The notes below the pieces were generated by a model that was not told the origin of the DNA, did not search any database, and was given only the letters and a program-made list of their open reading frames with translations. The translations under genes and the position numbers were made by a program. DNA of 64,000 nt, taken from contig CAJINV010000007.1 in assembly GCA_905178155.1 (NCBI GenBank), forward strand, positions 3,924,265 through 3,988,264, written 5' to 3'. Below are positions 1 through 10,473 of this stretch, one piece after another (position 1 is the stretch's first letter; each line of letters starts with the position of its first letter). The DNA comes from Amoebophrya sp. A120 (Eukaryota; Sar; Dinophyceae; Syndiniales; Amoebophryaceae).

Positions 1-2925
1 CGAACAAAATTAATAAGTAAAAACGCGAATTTATTTTTCTGGTCAAGCATCATCACCATCAACAGCATCGTTATTACCAGCCAGGAATATGGCTCGGGCT
101 TCTCAAACGATAACAGTTTTTTACAAGATCGGCTGTAAAAATTCACGTATTTTTAAAGATGTTGTTGATGTTGGGTGCAACAGAAAAACGACCACCATCT
201 TCTTCAAGGAAAGAATAAAGACCGAGGACAAGGCGACCACATAGGTTGTAACTCAATGATGATCTTCTATTAGCTGAGTCAATCTAATAAATGGAAGCTA
301 TCCCGCCCTTGTAGGGAAGGGAGCCCATGTGCTCGGAGCACAAAAGTACTTGGTCTGTCTTTAGGACCCAGCAGATGCCAGGACCGACTGGCAACGCGCT
401 CAGAGTGAGACAATGCATCCGCCTCAGCTACGCGAGGCCTGTGGAGCGTCTGGCCTAGTTTGGTCCGTGGAACGCTCGTCGCAGCCGGTCTAGCTCGCAG
501 CTAGACCATTGCGCGCCACCTTCAGCGTCTAAAAACATTGCCCACGCCACTGCAGCCTCCCCCGTGGCATGTCCGTCGCATCCGATCGCCTGCGTGTGCA
601 GCCCCGGAGCATACGGCAACGGGACGCCAATACAGGGCCACGCAGCGAGCGCGCAAAGATGTGCGAGGCACGAAGGTCCGCGACTGCCATGCGCCTCCCT
701 GCCACCTAGCACCAGAAAGCCATGGGCCCGCGTCCGGAGGATTGGGCTGCGCCCCGGATGTTTCTCACTTAGGCGCGTGGACGCATGCAAGGCCCTCGCA
801 GGGCTGGCGCCTGCGCCTTTCCCGTGCGTCCGCGTCTGCCCTCCGGTTGCTGCCGTAGAGGTTGCCCTGACATCGGGGGCCTGCTCGTAGTAGATCCCCC
901 CCCTCCTCCTCTCTCTGTCTGTGAAGAGCTGGAGTAGTAGCATCCGCTAGAATGCAGGACGCAGGATGCACGATGAACGCGGCACAAGGCTCGTAGCCCG
1001 CCGCCGACATTGCAAGACCGTGGCAAAATCAATCAGCACGACGCTCGTAGCGAAGACGCATTGATGCGGCCATCAGGAGCATGGATATAGAGCCCGCCGG
1101 TGCGCTCTAAGTCGCCCCCCCCAGCAAAGGGAGGCCCAGGCACCTCCAGGATCCTTGTTCACCTCTTGCAACGTTCGCCCACATCACGAACGCAGAGGGT
1201 TCCTTCACACCCTTGCTCGCCCGTACTACGCTGGGTGGATCACTTTCCGGGAGACAGGATCAAATTTAGAGCACCACAAACCTCTCGCAGAGCCGCGTGG
1301 AGCGTGTGTGTATGTATAAATGGAAGCTATTCACTTTGTCAATGTGACGTCGAGATCGAGAACCTCCGTAACTGAAGTGAAGGTGGCAAAAAGAAAGCAG
1401 CGCTTCCTTGATTCTATTGCCTGCTCATAGAAAAAGCTCCCGCGGCAGAACCATAGATAGATATGATATATCAATTTCGAGCGATGCCTTTCATCCAAAA
1501 CCAAAACTGTAACAGTTCCATCTCCTCTCACCACCTCTTCCCAGGCCTCTGATATCTCAAACTTGGACTTGCTACGTAAGAAAGATAAAGCAAAAGTAAA
1601 ATAATAAAAGTAATGTTTGAAACCTATTTCCAGAACACCAAGCCATTCACTTACTCAAAGAAAGTTGTGCTTTGACTATTGTAATTGTTTATCAGTATTA
1701 CTTACATTCATCACTCAAATCGAACACACCTATCGGCGAAGGTGGTCGGCCGAGTCAAGATACTATATTCGAAATTGCTTAATCATGGAATAGTCTTTTC
1801 TCGACCTGAGATTTATGGTGTTTTTACCCTACTAGCCATTGATTCTGTTACTTTTTCCGCTCACAGTGCATACAGTGCGGGCGAAGACGCATAGTCGGTC
1901 AAACAAGAAATAGCACTTTATTTATTATTCTGGGTAGTTGAGTTGTTTTTTGCTCTTTCAGTGGCAGCTTTCAAGAATGGCAAGAGCACAAATAGCAACA
2001 AATTCTTGATTTTTGAAAGCCAAACTTTTTTTGCGGGGAGCTTGCTTGTGCCTTTGATGCCGCATAGCAGCTTGTAAGCGTGCTGAAAAGAAGATCCGGG
2101 GATAGTCAAACTCAAAGATTAGCACACAACCGAGAAGACACGGGTATACTTAAGTTTTTTCTCAACAACATTGCACTTACAAAACCTATAGATACATAAG
2201 TAGCTTCCCATCGCTGCTATACCGCGTTGTTTGACACGGGGAGGACAAGCGGGGGGCTAAATAAACCTGTGAGAAGTATTCTAGGTCTAGTCTCAGCTAG
2301 AGCCGTTTCCACCCGTCTGACAGATTTATGGCGCTACGCACTCTCACTTTTTACCACCCCTAGAGGCTCGAAAATTTTTATTTACCTTTGTTTTTGTTTG
2401 TTTTGATGCTTCGCGACGACGACTACACTTTAGTCTTACTTCACTGCGCAGGAAGCTTTAATTCTTATTGTGTCTTACACCGAGTTATGTTTATTTATTA
2501 AAGAAATCTAGTAGCAAGAGACCAAGCGCGCGAGTAGTTTTTATTTCAACCCTTTGATATTGTGCACAACTGAAGGAGTATTCACTTTATCTTTTATGAC
2601 CCGGATCAAAAAGCTATTAAACTTCTACAAGAGGTCCAATACATCAAACCTATGACCCCAGTTTTTTTCATGGCTTCCACCTCCGATTCTTCTCTCTGGA
2701 AGACGGTGGAGCCTTTCTGCACTTGAAGAACCTATCAGCACCACCATCGGCGATCGGCTGGCTTCGTGGATCATCATCTGAGAACTACGCTACTGGCAAC
2801 TTCTGAACTCTATCAACGAGGATCTTCTTGTTTCAAAAGACGTTGGAGCTGCAGACGGCTGCTTACTCCCTCGGACGAGACGAGGCGGGCGCTCTAATAC
2901 AACCTTTAGCTTTACCGCGAAGAAG
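1..2925. other. Intergenic, no gene supported
   Basis: No reading frame here shows a recognisable domain or convincing exon structure. Most of it is AT-rich. Between about 430 and 1270 lies a GC-rich block with overlapping meaningless open frames on both strands and a small hairpin near 488-508 (GGTCTAGCT and its complement). The block resembles in composition the GC-rich blocks at 22310-24600 and 39480-40060, but I could not align them by eye. Confidence 0.5.
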
Positions 2926-4941
2926 ATGCCGCGGGACTCCCCCCCATTTCCCGCGTTTCCGCGCGAGGTCGAGAGCGGGCTGCACTTGAATGCGGTGCAA
3001 GAGGTTCACGACGGGATTTGGATCACTAACGCGGTCGGGTTGGCGTCGCGGGACTCGATTCTGCGGGTGAAGCCCAACTTGATAATCACGGTGGGGCAGG
3101 AATTCCGGCAGACCGGCCTGCCGCCCAGCATCCGCGACTTTTTCGCAAAAGACCCGTTAACACTAGGCGCTTCCGTATGGAACTGTAGTCAGAATCGAAA
3201 TTGACACAGTTGAAATCCTTTGTGATGCAAAAAATCGATACCGCTGGGACCGTGGGACCCACAAAATGTAGTCGGCGCATGACAAATTTTCCCCATGCTG
3301 CCGGAAGCAAATCCGTCATGCTGTTTAGGGCAAAGGAGCTCCCCTCTGTCATGCTAGGCAGCAGCCCAACAATGGACCCCTAGCAGGATTATAATCTGCC
3401 TCCCTTGCGTCCTCTGCAATAGAGTCACTTTTTGCGTCGCTGTTATATGCATTTGCGTTCGCCTTGCTACAGTGCTCTAGTACTCAAACTTCCCTGCGGC
3501 ATTTTATTTTTCAATATATGCATTTACAGGGATTCTTTCGACCTTGCTGATTTCGATCCTGACACTTCCATATTCCGCCTCCTTGGACGAGCTCGTCCCG
3601 AAGGACATTTTGGAGAAAGACTACCTCGCCTTCGGCCGGTATCCTGAGTAAAACCGATAGAGTGCCCATAGTTGTAGTAGTCCCTGGTGGGATGTTGAAC
3701 TACTTTACTTTGCTACAACATGAGAAATCTACCAACTGTGCGAGTCGTGCATGGCACTAATAAAGTTGGTTGGTCTATCTCGTGGCGATTCCGATTTTCT
3801 TTTAACTTTATTACAGCCGCATGATCAGAGTCAGAGACGATTCAACACATGTTGCTTCATGTTTATCTAAGTTAGAACATGATAACTTCCACAGCACGAT
3901 GAGATAAAAAGAATTCCGCTCATGCGTGGAAGCTGTCTAAGAGAAAGAGACTTGCTCCTGCACACCCCAAATTCGCATGACAAAGCCCTCCTCGTGGGTA
4001 TGTGCTTTTTACTCAGGATAGCCGACCATCGACGAGTGAAAAACTGGGCGACCTCGTACACGGCATCGAGGCGAATCGTATTCAGCACGAGGGGCAGAGC
4101 ACACATATGGAAGTGTCAGATTCGGAGCAAAATTGTAAAATGCGAATATATCAATCTTCTTGAGACGAGAGTAAGAGCCAAACCCGCTCCTCCTGGAGCA
4201 GACTCACAACCACGATCAACCTCGCTTGCCTTCGCTGCAAGGACGACAGACGCTTTCTGCTTCATAGCGTGATGTCCCGCTGTTCGTCCTGCATTTTCAT
4301 TCTGGACTATTTGCACCATAATTTTGCAACTTTCCACCTGACACCTCCATAAAGCAGAACGGGTTGGTACTCGGCAGCATCGACGGAAACAGCTGTGCCT
4401 ACTACAACGCGGGCAAAATTTACGAGGAGGATGAAAATAAAATCTTTTTGGAGCAGTGCGACCTGGAGGAGAAGGACCCCAATGGTCCTCCGGAAGACTG
4501 TGCGGAGGTACTTACCTATTCGACCTCCTGGTTGTGATGTTAAGTTGTACATGAATTTGGTGTACTAGGTTCTTTTGTACTTACACCGTTGTAGGACACC
4601 AGCACACTGATAGAAGTCGTGAAGTATTCAATCCCTTCGCCGTCCGCAAAAAAAAAAAGGTGAAAGCGTTGGAGTGTCTCGACGAGACCGTGCGGATCAT
4701 GGAACAGCGCATGGGCGTATCAAATGTAAAAATGTCTGGGTCTGGAAATTTGTGATGCTAAAATGTGCATGATGAAAACACTTCTGAATGCAGTCCGGTA
4801 TGACAACTTCCGAAAACGCTTTCTCATAGGCAATCCGCATGAGAAACTGCGTTTTTGCATGACAATGATGATGAGGTCGGATCGACGAGGTGCGTCAGGG
4901 GGCGTCACTCACTCATTCATTCATTCAGGGGGTCCGTCTCA

Positions 4942-4972
<31 letters not shown>

Positions 4973-6804
4973 CAAAAGAGGCTGCGACTCTTGTTGGTTT
5001 ATGCAATACAGATTTTCTAGGTATGGAAAGCTAGCATTACAAGTTCCAACCTTCCAGACCCAGACATTTTTACAATCCATAGGGCGATTGCACCGGTTGC
5101 AGGCCGGAGGGAGCGAGCTGTCTCATCGTCTGCGCTTCGGGGTGCAACAAGTCCGTCATGGTTGCGTGTGCGTTCATCGTATCAAATGCAACGGATTCTA
5201 TGTATCGTGTCTTCAGGCACAGAGAACAAATATGTTTGAAATTCATCAAATCACATATACTAGGCACGACTTCGACTTGCAATGCAAGATTTGCATCACA
5301 GTCTATCAACTCCAACTGGTGTACTTAGTTCAGTTCGTTGACTGGCAGCAAACAAGGAAGCGTTCTTGTACCCCTCTACTAGGCGGAATGGAGGTACTTA
5401 CTCTGCAACGCAGAAGATTATGTGCCTGTCAGTTCTTGCACAACCTGGCCGCGTCGTGGTGGTGGTGCATAGATTAACTAATTCTTCTCGCCTCCGTGCA
5501 GGAGGCCTCACTAGATGCATGCCTTTTAGGCAGCCAATCATCATGCCAAGCAACATCATTTCTCCTGCCGCGAAACGAACTTTACTGAAATCACCTGACA
5601 GACACAGACAGATAGTTGCATTGGATAAATGAACCGCTTTCGTCATTTGCCGTTGGTCGAGGCCTTTGAAGCAATCTGGCAGTATAGTGAATCTAATTTT
5701 GATTTTCTTACTCTTTGTGCACATGCATGATTGTTTTTGTTGTACTCGTCCCCGCAATTTTATCTTTGGCAGCTTTATTTCGTCTTCGAGGTCAAATAAC
5801 TCGAACACGAAGTCAAACCACATTTATTTGAAGATAGTAAATCATTTTGGAACGTTTCTTTGTAACACGAAGAAGGAATGAAAATCAGTAAAATTTTTAT
5901 GCATGTGTATCCTATCATCCTCAGAATCCGTCCCGGCGTTTGGTTGACCCCCTACTTGATGCGGCTGTGCAGCATCTACGAAGCGTCCCTGTTTCGCAAT
6001 GTGGTGCGGCGCGGTAAGGGCCTGATGCAGAGTTTGGCGGGCGGTAGCAGAAACAACGAAGCACTGCTGCAACAGATGGCGCACCAATTCCAGGCTGACG
6101 TGCCTTCGGTCGATCTGCAGGAGTACACCGCCATCACGGAGCAACATCGCCACATCCTCGACCCAATTCGCGAACTGGAGAGATCTTTTTTCGTTTCCGT
6201 GTTTGAACGTTTTTCTCAGCCTCCTCCGGGGGAGTCGCGGGTGGTCGGGGTCGAGAACAAGCCCAAGCAGTCCAGTTCTTCTTCCTCCTCCTCGCAGTCG
6301 ACCTCGACTACGAGAGAGGAATCAAAAACCGAAGTGGCCAGGGCGGTCGTGGACCACGACAAAGGCAAAGCTACGGTACAACTTGGACAGCATAACAAAA
6401 TGTTGAAACTGGACGGCGCACATCAAAACGTGAACAAAGAGCCCGTAGTGCTTCTCTCTGACCATGGGATGTTGCCCAAAGGAGGTCAGGATTTCATCTG
6501 TGGGCCAAGAGACACTAGTATCTAATGCAAAAGTATCGCACTCGTACTATATCGTTATTGCAGTCGTGCATGTTGACAGATCTATGGCCTATAGGCAAAT
6601 CAGCGTATATGAGTCTCACTGTCACCATGATTGTGTTGCATTTTATACGTCGTACAACTTGGTGCCACGATACTTTAGCATTCGATAGCTAGCACGACGC
6701 CGGAATCGGTCGTTTCGACCTCTTACCCGACAAGCGGGATACTAGATACCGGCGTTGGAGCTGAAGAAACGTCACCTCCCTCGCAGGGCAACTACAGTCG
6801 CTAA
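2926..6804 (+). CDS. Dual-specificity phosphatase-like protein, active-site Arg replaced by Lys
   Basis: Multi-exon gene read across introner elements. Exons run 2926-3175, 3578-3639, about 4026-4105, 4352-4507, 4595-4717, 5087-about 5178, one or more small exons near 5290-5397, about 5918-6518 and 6693-6804 (stop). The first exon has the typical opening of the family (GIWITNAVGLASRDSIL, then KPNLIITVGQEF). After element B1 comes SCLIVCASGCNKSVMVAC, the position of the Cys-x5-Arg signature; here the Arg is Lys, so catalysis is doubtful. The exon after 5918 (RPGVWLTPYLMRLCSIYEASL) matches the helix that closes the domain. The rest is a Ser-rich disordered tail. Start is the first ATG before the domain. 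A 36-bp stretch at 4624-4659 must be a mini-intron or the 11-A run is off by one. Family assignment is firm; substrate unknown. Confidence 0.8.
3176..3572. mobile_element. Introner element E1
   Basis: Inverted ends: starts TATGGAACTGTAGTCAGAAT and ends ATCCTGACACTTCCATA. Perfect 5-bp direct repeat TTCCG at 3171-3175 and 3573-3577. Removing element plus one repeat joins the phosphatase exons in frame (LTLGAS to ASLDELVPKD). No register of the repeat gives GT-AG. Confidence 0.9.
3640..4020. mobile_element. Introner element J1
   Basis: Starts TATCCTGAGTAAAACCG and ends TTTTTACTCAGGATA, an inverted pair. Flanks GCCGG (3635-3639) and GCCGA (4021-4025), 4 of 5 matching. Excision joins DYLAFGR to PSTSEKLGDL in the phosphatase gene. 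Confidence 0.8.
4106..4351. mobile_element. Introner element E2
   Basis: Starts TATGGAAGTGTCAGATTCGG and ends CACCTGACACCTCCATA, matching family E ends. The flanking repeat is not clear. Excision between IQHEGQST and KQNGLVLGS keeps the phosphatase frame. Confidence 0.7.
4508..4594 (+). other. Conventional GT-AG intron in the phosphatase gene
   Basis: Donor GTACTTACC follows PEDCAE, acceptor TTGTAG precedes DTSTLIEV. It keeps frame, has no inverted ends, and serves as the local contrast to the introner elements. Confidence 0.65.
4624..4664 (+). other. Possible mini-intron or homopolymer frameshift
   Basis: GTGAA occurs at 4619-4623 and 4660-4664, bracketing 36 bp that end in an 11-A run (4648-4658). 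Removing 36 bp plus one repeat gives VVKALECLDETV in frame. Read through unchanged, the frame hits TGA just after the A run; a twelfth A would also restore it. I cannot tell the two apart. Confidence 0.45.
4718..5081. mobile_element. Introner element B1
   Basis: Inverted ends TATCAAATGTAAAAATGTCT and CCAGACCCAGACATTTTTAC. Perfect direct repeat GGGCG at 4713-4717 and 5082-5086. Excision joins MEQRMG to DCTGCRPEG just before the phosphatase signature. It carries a simple ATG repeat at about 4942-4973. Confidence 0.9.
4942..4973. repeat. ATG trinucleotide microsatellite inside B1
   Basis: About ten tandem ATG units, preceded at 4906-4924 by a short CATT tetranucleotide run. Both are inside an introner element, so they would be spliced out. 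Confidence 0.9.
6519..6687. mobile_element. Introner element C1
   Basis: Starts TATCTAATGCAAAAGTATCG and ends CGATACTTTAGCATTCGATA, an inverted pair. Flanks ACTAG (6514-6518) and GCTAG (6688-6692), 4 of 5. Excision extends the phosphatase tail from GPRDTS to TTPESVVSTSYPTSG and the stop at 6802-6804. Confidence 0.85.
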
Positions 6805-9073
6805 AGAATAAAGTCCTCCACGACGAGAATCCATACCTGTCGGAAAATAAAAAGAGTACAACAACACATCACGACGACGAGGAAAACGACCCCGCCGACC
6901 TCGTATTACTTCATTCTTTGAGGCTCAACAGCGACGATGATGAGAAAGAAGCGTAAGTAATCACTTATGATACAGAACAAGTTTTAATACCCTTAGTGAG
7001 TAGACCGCGAGGACTGCTTTTTCACCAATGCAACATATTTTTAGCAAGCTGCTGCTTGGGATCATATAAGTATTCTTGTTTTTGTTTTGTGTGCAGTCTG
7101 ACTCTCTCGGCGAAATAAGAAAAGAGCGCGCTTTCGTACACGTACTAACTCTGTACTGACAACTGAGGTGCTTCCGCAGGGAAGACAAGTTTCGTGTGGA
7201 ACGCAGTCTTGTACAAGTAATCACGGCGCAAAATCTTGCACACATGCAGAGTTCCTCAGAGAGAGAAGTGGTCATGTCTGTGTCCATTCAGTGATGGATG
7301 ATGTGATTTTTATGCAGCTTTTTCTATTCGATCAGGAGCGTCATTCTCATTTCTGCTCTTTTCCGGAAGGGACGCCACGCTGTAATATTGTAACGCGGCG
7401 CGGAAGACGCACGATTTGCGCCGCATACTTTTCATGAAAATAATGAATACTAGTACGTCTTCCGCGGTACAGATAAAATTCCTAAATGCTGTAATAATAC
7501 AAGATGAAGTGGCTCCTACAACAAAAGAAGAAAAGTTTCCAAGTAGATAGAAAGTGATTCGAGGTCTACTAGCTATATGTAAATTTGTTTCGGTTGGTCC
7601 AACCGTTGGATGGTTGAGAAAATGAAAAGAAATATTGCTAGTAGAAGAAGCAGGGTAAATGAAAAAATGTACCAGACAACTCAACTTCAAGTGGTCTCTT
7701 ACTCTGATTGATGTTTCCACCCCGAGGACTTCCCTGCTCGCTGGGTTGATCAAGCTCATTCCCCAACGATATTGTATATGGCGATAAATTGGTTGGCAAA
7801 GGCAAAGTGTATTGGGGGTGGGGCTTGTTGAAGATGGAGATGTTGAAAACTCGTAATAAATGTTTTTTTCATGATTCATCGTGGCTCATCATCTTGCTCT
7901 TCAGCTAGCGCACGCGCTTCGGATCTGACGGATTGTACTTCTAGAGAGTAGCTTTTTTACCAGTATAATATTAAGTTCGTTTTTGTAAAAACACTCGCCA
8001 CTAGAACTCCTCTGACGACCGAAAAAACCTGCAAAATCATCGACAAGAAATGGAAATGCCGCGACCTAGAAATCTTGGACAACATCCTCTATTTTTTGTC
8101 ATACTAGCTGCCATCTACTCGTCGTCGTCCCAAGATGAACTCAAACAAAGATGGGTGTCTAAAAATTTCAGAAAATTTTTTCAATCCCACGACACGTTGT
8201 TCGATTGATATCCACGTACAACTACTGGTAGGGCGACTTTCACCCAAAAAATTAAAGTGCTCGGGGGCATTAGCTTTGACCACTTCTACTTACGCGAATA
8301 CATCATCACTCTCGTTGGCGACTGGACTTTCGACAAGCGAACAAACCCATTACTATGTCATCTTCTGCTTCAACAAAGGAGGCACGTCACAAAGAGTTCT
8401 CTCAAATGTTGTTTTCGAAAATGACCTGAATATTGTAAACGCATGAAAGACTGCTCGCTAGTACAACTTCATGTCCTTGAGCGCGGTGCTGGACTCAGGC
8501 ATGACTTCGTGACATATCAGAGTGTTCAAGTTAAAATGTTTATTTAATGGTCGTTTATAATTTAGATACGGTTTCAATTTCGAAGCATATGGTGCGCTGT
8601 CACTGTCAGTTTTTTCTTTCAATCCCCAAATAAAAGCAAAGTATAAAGCTCCGGCCAACCAGGAGGACGGTGTAAGTTGTATAATGGCAAAATATCATCT
8701 AGAAAAAGACGCATGAAGATGAATCTATCATCTACCTTCCTATCGGGAGTACCAGAAAAACTGGAGCGCGAGAAACCAAATCGAAGTGAAAAAATAAAGC
8801 GACCATGATTGACTTGTTGTTCGCAAGTGATATCACATCAGTTTTCCACTACGAACAGTTCCCCGCTCCAGCGGCAGGCCCTGTGGGGTTGCATGATCTT
8901 CCCACGAAAAAAATATTTATTCCCCCTGATAAATATTTATTCCCCCTATTCTGCAAGAACTCGTCGCCCCGGCCCTTGTAGAAGGAAACAGAACTGCACG
9001 ACCATGATCAGGAGTTGTATGTCCATATATACTAGAACTCGCCAGAATATTAAAGACAAGGCTCCTGAACAAA
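6805..9073. other. Intergenic, no gene supported
   Basis: AT-rich, with scattered short frames on both strands and no domain, signal peptide or exon chain I trust. A 19-bp tandem duplication containing AAATATTTATTCCCCCT lies near 8910-8950, about 130 bp before the protease start. Confidence 0.45.
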
Positions 9074-9922
9074 ATGACCGCAGTCACGCTTCACGTTTAT
9101 GATTTGACCGACCAGGCTGCCTTCTGTTGTGGGTTTTTCCACACGGGTGTGGTCGTGAACAATGTGGAATGGAGTTTCGGTTCGGGCGGCGGTATCACCG
9201 GGTCTAGCCCCGGGCTGGACGGGCATTCCGTTCCGGACGGCTGCCGCTTCCGGGAGGCGATCTTACTGGGATACATTGACCGCAACTCGGATATCTCCCG
9301 CGCGCTAGACCGCTTACGCCCCGAGTTCCAGGGCAACAGCTACCATTTGGTGTTCAAGAACTGCAATGACTTTTCGCGACGCTTCTACGCCGAGCTGTTC
9401 CAGCTGTCGGGCAGGGAGGTAACGGGCAAGGAGAACAAGTTTCCGAACTACATCAACCGGCTGGCGTGGTGGGGCCGGCAGTGGCCCATTTGCAAGTGCG
9501 TACCGGGCAACGAGCAGTTTGACCCCGGAAGGAACGGCGGGGCCGCGAACAGTGGCAGCAACGTTCCGCCCACCCGACCACTGATTGCGACGAACGCGTT
9601 TCCCCGACCAGACAGCTGGACCACCGGCGGGGGTCCGATAAGCTCATCTTCGGGGAGACGGCTGGGGGACAGAAGTACCGCTTCCTCCGCACGCAGCACC
9701 TCCGCCAGCACAACGGCCGACGAACAGGAACGGTCGCTCCTGTCGCGCACCAAATCCGCATTGTCTTCCCTCTTCGGACGTGGCCGGGCGTCGGAAGAGG
9801 AAACTCAGCCGACTCTGGGGGGTGGAAATGCAACCGCGACTGGCGGTGGTGGTACCAATGCGCGGGAAGTTCAAGCCAAAGCGGCCGAGGAAAGAAGCCG
9901 ATTAGCGGAGAATCGGGCGTGA
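9074..9922 (+). CDS. PPPDE/DeSI-family thiol peptidase
   Basis: Intron-less frame of 282 codons. Residues 1-150 match the PPPDE (DUF862, desumoylating isopeptidase) fold: the catalytic His region FFHTGVVVNNVEWSFG sits near residue 24, and the catalytic Cys lies in YHLVFKNCNDFSRRFYAELF near residue 105. The family removes SUMO or ubiquitin from proteins in cytosol or nucleus; here the substrate is unknown. From about residue 160 the protein becomes Gly/Ser/Ala-rich and probably disordered, ending in a Glu/Ala/Arg-rich helix. The ATG at 9074 is the only one before the domain. Both catalytic residues are present, so it is likely active. It is the one gene here with no introner element. Confidence 0.85.
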   Translation: MTAVTLHVYDLTDQAAFCCGFFHTGVVVNNVEWSFGSGGGITGSSPGLDGHSVPDGCRFREAILLGYIDRNSDISRALDRLRPEFQGNSYHLVFKNCNDFSRRFYAELFQLSGREVTGKENKFPNYINRLAWWGRQWPICKCVPGNEQFDPGRNGGAANSGSNVPPTRPLIATNAFPRPDSWTTGGGPISSSSGRRLGDRSTASSARSTSASTTADEQERSLLSRTKSALSSLFGRGRASEEETQPTLGGGNATATGGGGTNAREVQAKAAEERSRLAENRA

Positions 9923-9982
9923 GAAATATATCTTGATGAAGGAGGTTTCAGGTGGCCCGGTTGATAGTGATTTTTGAGCTTG

Positions 9983-10105
9983 CAAATGAACTACCATAGG
10001 TGAAAGTGACAACTCCTGCATAATTGAGAAAGTGACAACTCCTGCCTCGTCCAGGACCTGGACGCAGATTTGCCTCCAGGTCCTGGACGCAAATCTGCGT
10101 GAAGA
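9983..10105. repeat. Short direct and inverted repeats downstream of the protease gene
   Basis: AAGTGACAACTCCTGC occurs twice (near 10003 and 10030). It is followed by CGCAGATTTGC (10063-10073) and its complement GCAAATCTGCG (10089-10099), with two CCAGGWCCTGG palindromes between and before. It could fold as a 3'-end hairpin; role unknown. Confidence 0.55.
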
Positions 10106-10473
10106 TATCTGCAGGGAAAATCAACCCTCTCTGTCGTTGTAGACGGAAAAACTTGAGGCGGAGCTTGTTCACTTTTCCTTGTCTCCTGTTCATACGATAC
10201 TGTTTTTTCACAACTGAAAACAGGGGATATTACGATCTGCACAAATACGACACAGTGAAGATATGATACGCCTTAGTCACGTATGTCGCTGCGAATGCGA
10301 TCAAGATATAGCTGAACATCGATGACTTTACGCTTTCTCGTGCTGGTCGGTTGGTCTGTGCTTCTTTTCTGATAACCTTCGCTGATGCGTTTTTCGATGA
10401 ATGATTTTTCTGAGACGAGAACCTACCATCCTACTCGCGCATAAACGTCATCAATGACCACCTTTTATTTAAA

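Noticed and set aside
455-943. A 162-codon - strand frame overlapping + strand frames
   Set aside because: Overlapping open frames on both strands of a GC-rich block are expected by chance; no domain seen.
4890-5477. A long open frame containing a poly-Asp run
   Set aside because: The Asp run is the ATG microsatellite read in another frame within introner B1; only the part after 5087 overlaps real exon sequence.
7310-7879. A 189-codon open frame on the - strand
   Set aside because: No domain, poor composition and no exon partner. All supported genes are on the + strand. Treated as chance.
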